This document shows positions 1 through 6,574 of a DNA stretch of 7,040 nt, piece after piece. This stretch comes from Dehalococcoidia bacterium UBA5629 (GTDB lineage Bacteria > Chloroflexota > Dehalococcoidia > GIF9 > UBA5629). Every line of letters begins with the position of its first letter. Position 1 is the stretch's first letter. Location of the stretch: NCBI GenBank assembly GCA_002421445.1, contig DIKB01000056.1, positions 2,281-9,320 on the forward strand. The letters are read 5' to 3'. The notes under the pieces were generated by a model, which saw only the letters and a list, made by a program, of their open reading frames with translations, was not told the origin of the DNA and ran no database searches. The translations under genes were made by a program, and so were the position numbers.

Positions 1-3
1 AGG

Positions 4-186
4 ATGAACATAAACGAACGAAGAAAATACCTGAGACTGGTTCTGTCGAGGTATGTGCAATCGGTGCGATGGAAACTACCAGCACGAGGCACCAACAGCT
101 ATCCAAGCCACATACTGCGTTATGGCGAGAGATAGGCTCACTCGTGACTTTCGGAACCCAAGTGATGTTGACGACACGCTAAAGCA
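4..186 (+). pseudogene. Decayed N-terminal fragment of a DDE-type transposase/integrase (tentative)
   Basis: No intact gene is present, but three pieces in three frames line up with my memory of the N-terminus of a DDE integrase-like transposase family. Frame 1 from position 4 reads MNINERRKYLRLVLSRYVQ, like the RRKYL..(M/L)..RY start. Frame 3 from position 69 reads METTSTRHQQLSK, like the family's MEAVTGMHRKSLIRL segment. Frame 2 from about 144 reads RDRLTRDFRNPSDVDDTLK, like its RGR.YGPEVDDALR segment. The order is right and the frames change between pieces, as expected for a gene broken by indels. Homology stops near 186, just before the stop codon of the small gene on the other strand; the catalytic core is absent. 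An AGG precedes the ATG at the window edge. The match is by recollection, not alignment, so family assignment is weak. An in-frame stop at about 145-147 in frame 1 rules out a full product from that start. Confidence 0.4.
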
Positions 187-189
187 TCC

Positions 190-330
190 TTATTTCCCTT
201 CAAATTTCTTGCATTTGTTGGCGTTCGTCTCAGGAGTCATTTTCGTGGCTCCACATCTTTTGCCCATACACCTCCATCCCTGCCCCTTTGGGTTTGACAC
301 TAGTAGTTTGCACTCCCCGCAAGTTGGCAT
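190..330 (-). CDS. 46-residue cysteine-rich protein, possible small Fe-S protein like glycyl-radical-enzyme small subunits
   Basis: This short gene runs from ATG at 328-330 to TAA at 190-192 on the minus strand. It has a strong ribosome site, GAGGTGG, seven bases before the ATG; this overlaps the TGA of the upstream DUF123 gene, so the two are probably translationally coupled. The product has five cysteines: C4-x2-C7, C21, C26 and C40, in the contexts TCGECK, GQGWRC and NKCKKFEGK. The CxxC, G-x-G-x-x-C and C-x-x-F arrangement recalls the small HiPIP-like [4Fe-4S] subunits of benzylsuccinate synthase (BssB) and 4-hydroxyphenylacetate decarboxylase (HpdC), which are similarly short. A zinc-ribbon protein is the main alternative. 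No glycyl radical enzyme or activase is in the window, so any such partner would be elsewhere. There is no signal peptide or membrane segment; many lysines and the cysteines suggest a cytoplasmic metal-binding protein. That it is a gene is fairly likely; its function is unknown. Confidence 0.6.
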   Translation of the reverse strand: MPTCGECKLLVSNPKGQGWRCMGKRCGATKMTPETNANKCKKFEGK

Positions 331-342
331 TTGAATACCACC

Positions 343-762
343 TCATCGAGTGATGACAATCGGGTTCAAATTCATGTTCTTGAATGTATTGACCACATGG
401 CGTTTCAGAGTTCCCAAGTCACGAGAGAAAAATAAATGTGAAGGGCAGCGACAATCGCTACAACCGAATCCCGGTACTGACGGCAGTTTCTGAGACAGAG
501 CTCGTGCAATTAAACACTCATCTTTCTGGCTTGATTCTGCGTAGACAATGGCTGAAACGGTTGCACTTTTCAGTAGATAGTCGATATGCCAGTGAGATCT
601 TTTATGAGCGCTGAGATGTCTTGCTAGCCTGCGCTCTAAACCACTGAGGGCGGAACCAACATATCCGTAGAACGCCTTTTCAAAGGTTAGCTTGTACCTT
701 TTACCCACTTGAATGTCTGTCGTTACATTCAGTTCAGCCAGTATCACATATGCTCCTCTCAT
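343..762 (-). CDS. DUF123 / GIY-YIG-like protein (Uri-type endonuclease family, COG1833)
   Basis: A 139-residue protein that keeps the full DUF123 signature. It has an N-terminal MRGAYVILAEL strand (residues 1-11), the YGYVGSA block (32-38) that corresponds to the YIG half of GIY-YIG nucleases, LERRLARHL (42-50), HWHIDYLL (57-64), a conserved DEC (81-83), and PGFGCSDCRCPSHLFF (97-112) with C101, C104, C106 and H109 as a likely metal site. The family is common in archaea and scattered in bacteria, alone or fused to endonuclease III; a nuclease role is inferred from fold and not well shown by experiment. I chose ATG at 760-762 because the family starts with M-x-G-x-Y; GAGAAGG lies about 11 bases upstream. 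An in-frame TTG at 790-792 would add ten residues (149 aa). The 46-residue gene follows after 12 bp. The gene reads away from an IS-like end at 837-895, which may supply its promoter. Confidence 0.88.
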   Translation of the reverse strand: MRGAYVILAELNVTTDIQVGKRYKLTFEKAFYGYVGSALSGLERRLARHLSAHKRSHWHIDYLLKSATVSAIVYAESSQKDECLIARALSQKLPSVPGFGCSDCRCPSHLFFSRDLGTLKRHVVNTFKNMNLNPIVITR

Positions 763-825
763 CAGTATCCCGACCTTCTCTGTGAAAAGCAAGAATATTG
801 AGTTTGGTTGCTCTTTTTGAACTGC

Positions 826-834
826 ATTATAGCA
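826..834 (-). promoter_or_regulatory. Extended -10 promoter element for the DUF123 gene pair
   Basis: The minus strand reads TGCTATAAT, a perfect TATAAT (826-831) with the TGn extension, about 64 bases before the DUF123 ATG. No good -35 sits 16-18 bases upstream: the hexamer at 17-bp spacing is TCAAAT, and TTCACT lies at 22 bp. An extended -10 can work with a poor -35. The element abuts the inner IS-end-like repeat. Confidence 0.5.
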
Positions 835-836
835 TA

Positions 837-895
837 GGTAACATTCCTATTTGAGTGAACCACTTTTTTCGGTAACATTTTTATTTGAGTTGACA
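837..895 (-). repeat. Two 24-bp direct repeats forming an insertion-sequence-like end
   Basis: Copies lie at 837-860 and 871-894, with a 34-bp period and about 20 of 24 positions identical. The shared plus-strand parts are GGTAACATT, TATTTGAGT and GAC/AAC at the end. Read from the outer side on the minus strand, the block begins TGTCAACTCAAAT. Tandem subterminal repeats that start with TG at the outer tip are typical of IS21-type and related elements, where they bind the transposase. The block is therefore probably the outer end of an IS whose interior lies to the left. The IS family is inferred; the other end is not in the window. Confidence 0.5.
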
Positions 896-921
896 CGGTA
901 GATAATTGCGGTAGATAAGTG
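896..921. repeat. 13-bp tandem repeat, two copies
   Basis: CGGTAGATAATTG (896-908) is followed at once by CGGTAGATAAGTG (909-921), differing at one base. The pair lies exactly between the IS-like tip at 895 and the end of glgB (stop at 939-941). It could be a replication-slippage duplication or a trace of insertion. It is too close to be a target duplication of the intact element, because both copies are on the same side. Confidence 0.5.
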
Positions 922-938
922 CGATATGTATTTATCGC

Positions 939-2900
939 TCATTTCGGTTTGAGAATAATGGCTGCCAGAGGAGGGACAGTAAGACTCAGGCTAAACGGCC
1001 TCTCATTGTATTTAAAAGATAAAGCGGCTATGCTGCCTTTGTTACTCTGCCCGCTGCCACCGTATTCTACTGCATCGCTATTGAGTATTTCTGCCCAGAA
1101 TGCATCAAATGGGACACCGACACGGTAGTTATGCTGAACGACCGGTGTGAAGTTGCATATCACCAACACAGTGTTTTTTTCAGACTGGTCTTTGCGAATA
1201 AATGTGACAACACTGTGAGCAGAGTCATTGCAATCGATCCATTCAAATCCTGCAGGGTTGAAATCCAGTTCATGTAGCGCTGGTTCGTTAGAATACAACC
1301 TGTTGAGCTCTTTTACCAGCAACTGAATGCCTTTATGATATTTCGATGTCACCAGATGCCAGTCCAGGCTTCCATCGTGATTCCATTCGCTTTCCTGTCC
1401 GAATTCATCTCCCATGAAGAGGAGTTTCTTGCCGGGCTGAGTATAGGCATAACCGAGCAGAAGTCGCAGATTGGCAAATCTTTGCCATTCATCTCCCGGC
1501 ATTTTATTTAATAACGAACCTTTTCCGTAGACGACTTCATCATGTGATAAAGGAAGTACAAAGTTTTCGGAATATGCATAGAGCATACGAAAGGTCAGCT
1601 TGTTATGGCAGGAAGCTCTTTGTGTCGGGTTCACTGCCATATAGCTCAGCATATCGTGCATCCATCCCATATCCCATTTCATACCAAATCCCAGTCCGCC
1701 GAGATATGTTGGTCGCGAAACCAATGGCCATGCCGTCGATTCCTCGGCAAAGGTTTGCACATCCGGATAATTTTGATAGACGGCTTCATTGAGACGTTGC
1801 AGAAAGTCGATTGCCTCCAGATTCTCGCGACCGCCGTATTTATTTGGTGTCCACTCTCCCTCTTTGCGTGAATAATCCAGATAGAGAAGGGAAGCCACTG
1901 CATCAACGCGTAACCCGTCAGCATGATACTTATCGAGCCAGAACAAGGCATTGCTCATGAGAAAGCTTTTTACTTCATGCCGACCATAATTGAAAATGAA
2001 ACTATTCCAATCAGGATGGAAACCCTTTTGGGGATCATCGTACTCATATAAATGTGTGCCATCAAAGAAACCAAGTCCGTGCTCATCGTCTGGAAAATGT
2101 GATGGAACCCAATCGAGAATCACACCGATGCCATGCTGATGCAGATAATCGATAAGATACATGAAATCCTGGGGCGACCCGTAGCGGCTTGAAGGGGAAA
2201 AGTATCCGGTTATCTGATATCCCCAGGATCCAAAAAAAGGGTGTTCCATGACAGGCATGAATTCAACGTGAGTGAAGCACATCTTTTTTACATATTCCGT
2301 CAATTTTAAGGCCATTTCCCGATAAGACAGGAAACTATTCTTGTCATCGATAACCTTCATCCACGAACCGAGATGAACTTCATAAATAGAAACGGGAGCG
2401 TTCAATGAATTTGCATTACAGCGGCGCTTCATCCAATCTTGATCGCTCCATGTATAATCTAAATCCCAGATTACTGATGCTGTATTCGGCGGCGTCTCAT
2501 TGAACAGGGAGAACGGATCTGCTTTATCCACTATATAGTTACTATATTTTGAAATGATATGATACTTATAAAGGTCACCTTTTACCGCTCCCGGCACAAA
2601 GCGCTGCCATATGCCGGATTTGCCCTGAGCATCCAATGGATGCATTGTCCAATCCCAATCATTGAAGGTCCCTATTACAGATACACATTCTGCATTCGGT
2701 GCCCACACTGAAAAATATGTGCCGTCAACACCTTCAATAGTGGCATGGTGCGCGCCCAGTTTTTTGTACAGTTGATTATGAGTTCCCTGAGCAAATCGAT
2801 TCATATCTTGCTCGGTTAAAGACATCTCAGTGTAATTCGCTTTATTATTTTTTTTGAAACGGAAGTTATCCTCCGCTTCTTTACTGGTCCTGCCGTTCAT
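939..2900 (-). CDS. glgB: 1,4-alpha-glucan branching enzyme, GH13 type
   Basis: Cuts an alpha-1,4 glucan and rejoins the piece through an alpha-1,6 bond, making glycogen branches in the cytoplasm. The 653-residue protein has an N-terminal CBM48 domain (about 45-150, with GTYFSVWAPNAECVSVIGTFNDWD), a GH13 barrel (about 165-530) and an all-beta C-terminal domain (about 550-653). Barrel motifs are complete: DWVPSHF (263-269), GLRVDAVAS with nucleophile D333, FAEEST with acid/base E386, and LSHDEVV with D454. Its length fits the shorter GlgB class with one CBM48 domain. The first ATG, 2898-2900, is preceded two codons upstream by an in-frame TAA and lies inside the end of malQ (20-bp overlap), so coupling is likely. 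GGAG is about 14 bases upstream, a long spacing. Residues 1-25 are Lys/Asn-rich and not typical of the family; M26 (2823-2825) is an alternative start but has no clear ribosome site. Confidence 0.97.
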   Translation of the reverse strand: MNGRTSKEAEDNFRFKKNNKANYTEMSLTEQDMNRFAQGTHNQLYKKLGAHHATIEGVDGTYFSVWAPNAECVSVIGTFNDWDWTMHPLDAQGKSGIWQRFVPGAVKGDLYKYHIISKYSNYIVDKADPFSLFNETPPNTASVIWDLDYTWSDQDWMKRRCNANSLNAPVSIYEVHLGSWMKVIDDKNSFLSYREMALKLTEYVKKMCFTHVEFMPVMEHPFFGSWGYQITGYFSPSSRYGSPQDFMYLIDYLHQHGIGVILDWVPSHFPDDEHGLGFFDGTHLYEYDDPQKGFHPDWNSFIFNYGRHEVKSFLMSNALFWLDKYHADGLRVDAVASLLYLDYSRKEGEWTPNKYGGRENLEAIDFLQRLNEAVYQNYPDVQTFAEESTAWPLVSRPTYLGGLGFGMKWDMGWMHDMLSYMAVNPTQRASCHNKLTFRMLYAYSENFVLPLSHDEVVYGKGSLLNKMPGDEWQRFANLRLLLGYAYTQPGKKLLFMGDEFGQESEWNHDGSLDWHLVTSKYHKGIQLLVKELNRLYSNEPALHELDFNPAGFEWIDCNDSAHSVVTFIRKDQSEKNTVLVICNFTPVVQHNYRVGVPFDAFWAEILNSDAVEYGGSGQSNKGSIAALSFKYNERPFSLSLTVPPLAAIILKPK

Positions 2901-5019
2901 CTCTTATCTTTCTTCTCCATGAAATTTCGCTAAGAGTCCTCCTTACTCCCTGCATTTGGGAGAACTCCTCGAAAGCGAACTGGAAACGCCTGCAATAATT
3001 GGTATACTCATCTATAGTGCCTGGAATATTTTGAGGCCTCATTTCCTGCCATAAATCCTCCGGATTAACCAACACTAAACATGCCTCACTGGAACTCAAT
3101 AACACCAATATGCCTTTTATAATTTCATCAACATCCGACCGGGACAGTTTGATTAATCCTTTTCCCCCCAATGATTTGATAATGAGTTCTCGTACTTTCT
3201 TTCGTTTGTTGAGTTCCTTCTTTACTCCTTCTTCGTCCAACAATCCTTGCACCTTTCTCTGTCTAATATCATCTCCCCGCCAAAAGCCTGCAAAGGTAGG
3301 CATATCATGAGTATTAAGACTGGCTACCACATTTGATGGAATTGACGCGAATGATTTTTCTTTGTCCGGCACAATCTCATACTGAACCACATAATGGCGA
3401 CAGAGATTATGCCGTCTCATGGTATGTCTTATTGCTTCAGGTACTGTCCCCAGGTCTTCTCCAAGAATTACTGTTTTATGGCGATGAGACTCCAGGGTAA
3501 TAAGGGCATAATATTCCGAAGCAGTATAACGAATATAAATTCCTTCACTTGCGGTAAATCCATGTGGAATAACAAAAAGCCGATGGTAAGACATAATATG
3601 ATCTATACGCAAAATGCTCGCATATTTGAGATTGTGTCGTAGACAATGAATATAGTATTTATATCCCTGTTTACGAATAGTTTCAGGATGCAGTGGTGGA
3701 AGACCCCAATTCTGTCCTCGAGTAAAAAAGGCATCTGGAGGAGCTCCTGCTGAAACCCCTGTTAGAAAAGCATCTCGATATCGCCAAACATCATAACTAT
3801 CAGGATTAACGCCCAATGGCAAGTCGAAATATAAATGCATGCCCTGACTTTTAATCTTTTCAGAAACGGATTTGAGCTGCCGATCGGCAAGCCATTGTAC
3901 CAGAATGTGATACTGTTTGTTTCGTTCATCATAATCTTCTTTGCACAGCGTGCCATCTCGCTGCGGCGACGGCCATGCAGGCCAATGAGCCTTATATTTT
4001 TCACAACTTGCCCGAAATTCAGCATACGCTTCAACAGCCGGAGTTTCCTTTACGAAATCAAGGCAGGTAATAGCCAATCTTGAATTATCAGAGAAAATAT
4101 GGTCGGATAACTCGGCTAACACTTGACGCTTCAACTGCATTTGTTTGCGATAATCAAAGCGAGAAGATTCACGCAAATCGGATAATTCAGTTTGGAAGCT
4201 GTGAGACGAGATAATCTTTCGGATAGACGGGCATTCCTTTAATTCATCGATTTCATTCAGGTTAATATATACTTCATTCCAAAACATTCTGCTTGCCGGA
4301 GAATACGGGCTAAGATCGCTTGCGCGCTCATAAAAACTCGCTGACAGCGGCAATGTGGCAATTGTATTGCCACCCATATTACGTACCCAGTTGGCTAAAC
4401 TCTCCAGACAGGAGAAATCGCCCCCTCCCCAGTTATTATTGAATTGCAATGCATAGAGCGGCGCAAATATTCCCCAATTAAGAGAATCAGCTTTATCTGT
4501 AACTGAATAAGCCTTTCCTGGGGCTGAGATCAGCAGAATATCGCTCGGCTTGCCCCCAATCTCCACCGTCATAGAGTGATATCCGAAAGGCACTTTTACA
4601 GGCAGAACCAGACGTTTAACCACATAGTCAACTCCGTTCACCTCAGCAACCTGTGAGATTGGAAGCGTATTGTTTCTATCCTGTACATGCCATCTGTGAT
4701 ATTCGCCGTTTTCCAGTACGATATCTACAGTTGTTGGTTTGTCTTGCAATCTTGCAGGTAAGCGTATCTTGACTGGCAGCACATTACCATCCCAGGCAAC
4801 TGCAATAGGTTCCGTCTTTTGTTCCCAGATTTGCTGATAGCGTTCCTTTATTGCAAACGCAGCATCTTTTATTGAGTTAAGAGGAGCGCCAAAAGTTCGC
4901 AGCGTTGCCAGCAATGAATCGACTGAAGCATTCTTTCGATGCCGATTCATGTCATAATAAGCAACCTGTATATTATATAGACGAGCGAGTGTATACATCT
5001 GTGAACATTCAGTATTCAT
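2881..5019 (-). CDS. malQ: 4-alpha-glucanotransferase (amylomaltase), GH77
   Basis: Moves alpha-1,4-glucan segments between malto-oligosaccharides, releasing glucose and making longer chains. It links maltodextrin use to glycogen turnover in the cytoplasm. GH77 marks are all visible in the 712-residue protein: the SLNWGIFAPLYAL strand (179-191), SPYSPASRMFWNEVYI (237-252), YFDLPLGVNPDSYDVW (397-412), QNWGLPPLHP (436-445), nucleophile D473 in ILRIDHIM, acid/base E521 in ILGEDLGTVP, and D572 in LNTHDMPTFAGFW. About 175 residues precede the barrel, as in the longer E. coli-like MalQ enzymes and unlike the ~500-residue Thermus form; residues 70-165 look like a beta-rich domain. Start choice is uncertain: ATG at 5017-5019 has no clear ribosome site, and M8 (4996-4998), just before LARLYNIQVAYYD, fits family starts equally well. 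malQ is the first gene of a malQ-glgB unit, divergent from glgC. Confidence 0.95.
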   Translation of the reverse strand: MNTECSQMYTLARLYNIQVAYYDMNRHRKNASVDSLLATLRTFGAPLNSIKDAAFAIKERYQQIWEQKTEPIAVAWDGNVLPVKIRLPARLQDKPTTVDIVLENGEYHRWHVQDRNNTLPISQVAEVNGVDYVVKRLVLPVKVPFGYHSMTVEIGGKPSDILLISAPGKAYSVTDKADSLNWGIFAPLYALQFNNNWGGGDFSCLESLANWVRNMGGNTIATLPLSASFYERASDLSPYSPASRMFWNEVYINLNEIDELKECPSIRKIISSHSFQTELSDLRESSRFDYRKQMQLKRQVLAELSDHIFSDNSRLAITCLDFVKETPAVEAYAEFRASCEKYKAHWPAWPSPQRDGTLCKEDYDERNKQYHILVQWLADRQLKSVSEKIKSQGMHLYFDLPLGVNPDSYDVWRYRDAFLTGVSAGAPPDAFFTRGQNWGLPPLHPETIRKQGYKYYIHCLRHNLKYASILRIDHIMSYHRLFVIPHGFTASEGIYIRYTASEYYALITLESHRHKTVILGEDLGTVPEAIRHTMRRHNLCRHYVVQYEIVPDKEKSFASIPSNVVASLNTHDMPTFAGFWRGDDIRQRKVQGLLDEEGVKKELNKRKKVRELIIKSLGGKGLIKLSRSDVDEIIKGILVLLSSSEACLVLVNPEDLWQEMRPQNIPGTIDEYTNYCRRFQFAFEEFSQMQGVRRTLSEISWRRKIRDERQDQ

Positions 5020-5084
5020 AACTATCAGTTTATCATCTTTTTGTCAGGCGGTTATGACAGATACAAAAGCTTGCCGAAAATCAT

Positions 5085-5104
5085 ATGTAAGTGTATACTT
5101 ACAT
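5085..5104. promoter_or_regulatory. 20-bp palindrome, candidate operator for malQ-glgB
   Basis: Arms ATGTAAGT (5085-5092) and ACTTACAT (5097-5104) are perfect inverted complements around a 4-bp centre, GTAT. The size and AT-rich make-up suit a dimeric repressor site better than a terminator. It covers the candidate malQ -10 and sits about 65 bp before the malQ start. The regulator is unknown. Confidence 0.5.
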
Positions 5105-5118
5105 CTTGGTACTGTCAC
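5090..5118 (-). promoter_or_regulatory. Candidate malQ-glgB promoter
   Basis: On the minus strand GTGACA (5113-5118; 5 of 6 to TTGACA) is followed after 17 bp by TACACT (5090-5095; 4 of 6 to TATAAT). A start near 5083 would give a leader of about 64 bases to malQ. The -10 lies inside the 5085-5104 palindrome. Confidence 0.4.
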
Positions 5119-5238
5119 ATTAAAAACTATAATTAGCTCTCTGATAAACGCACTTCTTCGTATGCACATTTCGGTCGATATTTTCTGGCGCATCATCAGG
5201 GATAATTGGCAGATGCCTGATAAAAGCATCCGAGAGAA

Positions 5239-5266
5239 TTTTCACAATTATACAATATGATACAAT
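5239..5266 (+). promoter_or_regulatory. Candidate glgC promoter
   Basis: TTTTCA (5239-5244) and TACAAT (5261-5266) are 16 bp apart. Transcription would start near 5273, only a few bases before the glgC ribosome site, leaving a leader of about 16 bases. The stretch 5247-5266 is rich in alternative -10 hexamers (TATGAT at 5256-5261, and TATAAT on the other strand at 5247-5252), so the exact promoter is uncertain. Confidence 0.35.
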
Positions 5267-5288
5267 AATAACGTTCGGAGGCCTTGGC

Positions 5289-6548
5289 ATGGGAAGAGTG
5301 CTGGCAATAATACTGGCTGGCGGCGGTGGGCAAAGACTGTATCCGTTGACAATGATGCGATCTAAACCTTCCGTTCCTTTCGGAGGCAAATATCGCATTA
5401 TTGATTTCACGCTCAGCAATTGTGTCAATACCGGTATCCGCAGGATTTATATCCTTACGCAATATCGATCCGGTTCATTAAACCAGCATGTTTTTGAAGG
5501 CTGGAATATCTCCGGCTCACGTCTCGGTGAGTTTGTCTATAACGTACCAGCCCAGCAAAAAACAGGGACAGACTGGTACAGAGGAACGGCCGATGCGCTA
5601 AGACAGAATCTGGATTTAATAGAAGAAAAAAATGTGGAATATGTGCTTATCCTTTCGGGCGATCATATCTATAAAATGAACTACCAGCAACTGGTAGATT
5701 ATCATGTTAAGAAAAAGGCCGACTTGTCAGTATGTGCGGTTAGAGTCCCCAAGGAACAGGCAGCAGGGGCATTGGGAGTACTCGAGATCGATGCAAACTC
5801 AAGGCTGCTCGGGTTCGAGGAGAAGCCATTAAACCCGAAAACGATTCCAGGCTCGCCGGAGTATGCGCTAGGTTCGATGGGAGTATATATTTTTACAGTC
5901 GGTGTACTGCAAAAAGCGCTGCAGGAGCCCGGAGACGATTTCGGTAAAAATATCATCCCTCAAATGATTCAAGGCAATCGGGCTGTATTTGTTTATGATT
6001 TTGAAAAATGGAACAAAATCGAGGATTTCATCGTGCAATACAAAGATGGGAAAAGATTCTCTGTTCTGGCCAAAAGAACACGCGATTCTTCTTATTGGAG
6101 AGATGTCGGTACCATTGACTCCTATTACGAAGCTAATATGGATCTTATCGGCGTTGATCCCAGTTTCAATCTCTATGGTATCAAATGGCCATTAAGAACG
6201 TATGAAAGAAATTCCCCGCCTTCCAAATTTGTTCTGGGTGGTAACGCAACCGAATCGATCGTCTCTAAAGGTTGTATTATTAGCGCCGGAACTGTAATAC
6301 GATCTGTTTTATCACCAAATGTCATCGTCGAAAGAGGTTCTGTCATTGAGGATACAGTAATTTTCGAAGATGTGGTCATTGAACCACATGCGCATATAAA
6401 AAAGGCAATTATCGATAAGCATGTCCATATCGAATCTGGGGCATCACTTGGATTCGATAAAGAAAAACATAAACAGCAGGGCTGCACGATCTCGGAAACG
6501 GGCATTGTCGTTGTCCCCAAACAACATGTCATTAAAGCTTTGAAATAA
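5289..6548 (+). CDS. glgC: Glucose-1-phosphate adenylyltransferase (ADP-glucose pyrophosphorylase)
   Basis: Makes ADP-glucose and pyrophosphate from ATP and glucose 1-phosphate, the committed step of bacterial glycogen synthesis. The 419-residue protein starts with the nucleotidyltransferase signature AIILAGGGGQRLYPLT (6-21) and SKPSVPFGGKYRIIDF (25-40). WYRGTADALRQNL (96-108), LSGDHIYKMNY (122-132) with the metal-binding D125, GFEEKP (175-180) for sugar-phosphate binding, and YWRDVGTIDSYYEANMDL (269-286) follow. The C-terminal 100 residues form a left-handed beta-helix with hexapeptide repeats (for example SVIEDTVIFEDVVIEPHAHI, 351-370). Length is normal. The ATG has a strong GGAGG (5277-5281) seven bases upstream. 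A lysine/acid-rich stretch at about 238-266, before the YWRDVGT motif, seems somewhat longer than in E. coli GlgC. First gene of a unit with the GH57 gene, divergent from malQ. Allosteric effector type cannot be read from sequence. Confidence 0.97.
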   Translation: MGRVLAIILAGGGGQRLYPLTMMRSKPSVPFGGKYRIIDFTLSNCVNTGIRRIYILTQYRSGSLNQHVFEGWNISGSRLGEFVYNVPAQQKTGTDWYRGTADALRQNLDLIEEKNVEYVLILSGDHIYKMNYQQLVDYHVKKKADLSVCAVRVPKEQAAGALGVLEIDANSRLLGFEEKPLNPKTIPGSPEYALGSMGVYIFTVGVLQKALQEPGDDFGKNIIPQMIQGNRAVFVYDFEKWNKIEDFIVQYKDGKRFSVLAKRTRDSSYWRDVGTIDSYYEANMDLIGVDPSFNLYGIKWPLRTYERNSPPSKFVLGGNATESIVSKGCIISAGTVIRSVLSPNVIVERGSVIEDTVIFEDVVIEPHAHIKKAIIDKHVHIESGASLGFDKEKHKQQGCTISETGIVVVPKQHVIKALK

Positions 6549-6574
6549 ATAAAAAGGAGCTATTATCAAACATT

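Larger units (their letters stand above)
5020..5288. promoter_or_regulatory. Divergent malQ / glgC intergenic control region
   Basis: This 269-bp AT-rich gap separates the two divergent glycogen transcription units. It holds a candidate malQ promoter with an overlapping palindrome near the malQ end and a candidate glgC promoter near the glgC end, listed separately. A weak inverted repeat (ATCAGG at 5195-5200, CCTGAT at 5216-5221, 15-base loop) lies between. I see no tRNA, riboswitch or convincing small gene in it. Confidence 0.7.

Noticed and set aside
53..334. 93-residue + strand open frame
   Set aside because: Its second half is antisense to the well-supported 46-residue gene and has no family signature; its first half contains only part of the transposase remnant. 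No ribosome site precedes it.
890..918. Outward-facing promoter with a perfect TTGACA at the IS tip, + strand
   Set aside because: No acceptable -10 at 16-18 bp (TAGATA or AGATAA only), and it would transcribe antisense to glgB. TTGACA is explained as part of the repeat end.
921..938. Hairpin GCGATA / TATCGC just after the glgB stop
   Set aside because: Six weak pairs with a six-base loop and no following T-run on the minus strand, so it is not a convincing terminator.
5195..5221. Inverted repeat ATCAGG ... CCTGAT upstream of glgC
   Set aside because: Short arms and a 15-base loop lying before the likely glgC transcription start, so it is not a leader hairpin and is within chance for a region this size.
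5054..5260. 68-residue + strand open frame in the malQ-glgC gap
   Set aside because: It has an AGGCGG shortly before the ATG, but the protein is unremarkable and the frame runs through the palindrome and both candidate promoters. Regulatory DNA explains the region better.
5120..5462. Minus-strand open frames antisense to the start of glgC
   Set aside because: They are shadows of the strongly supported glgC frame and its upstream region, with no recognisable protein motifs.
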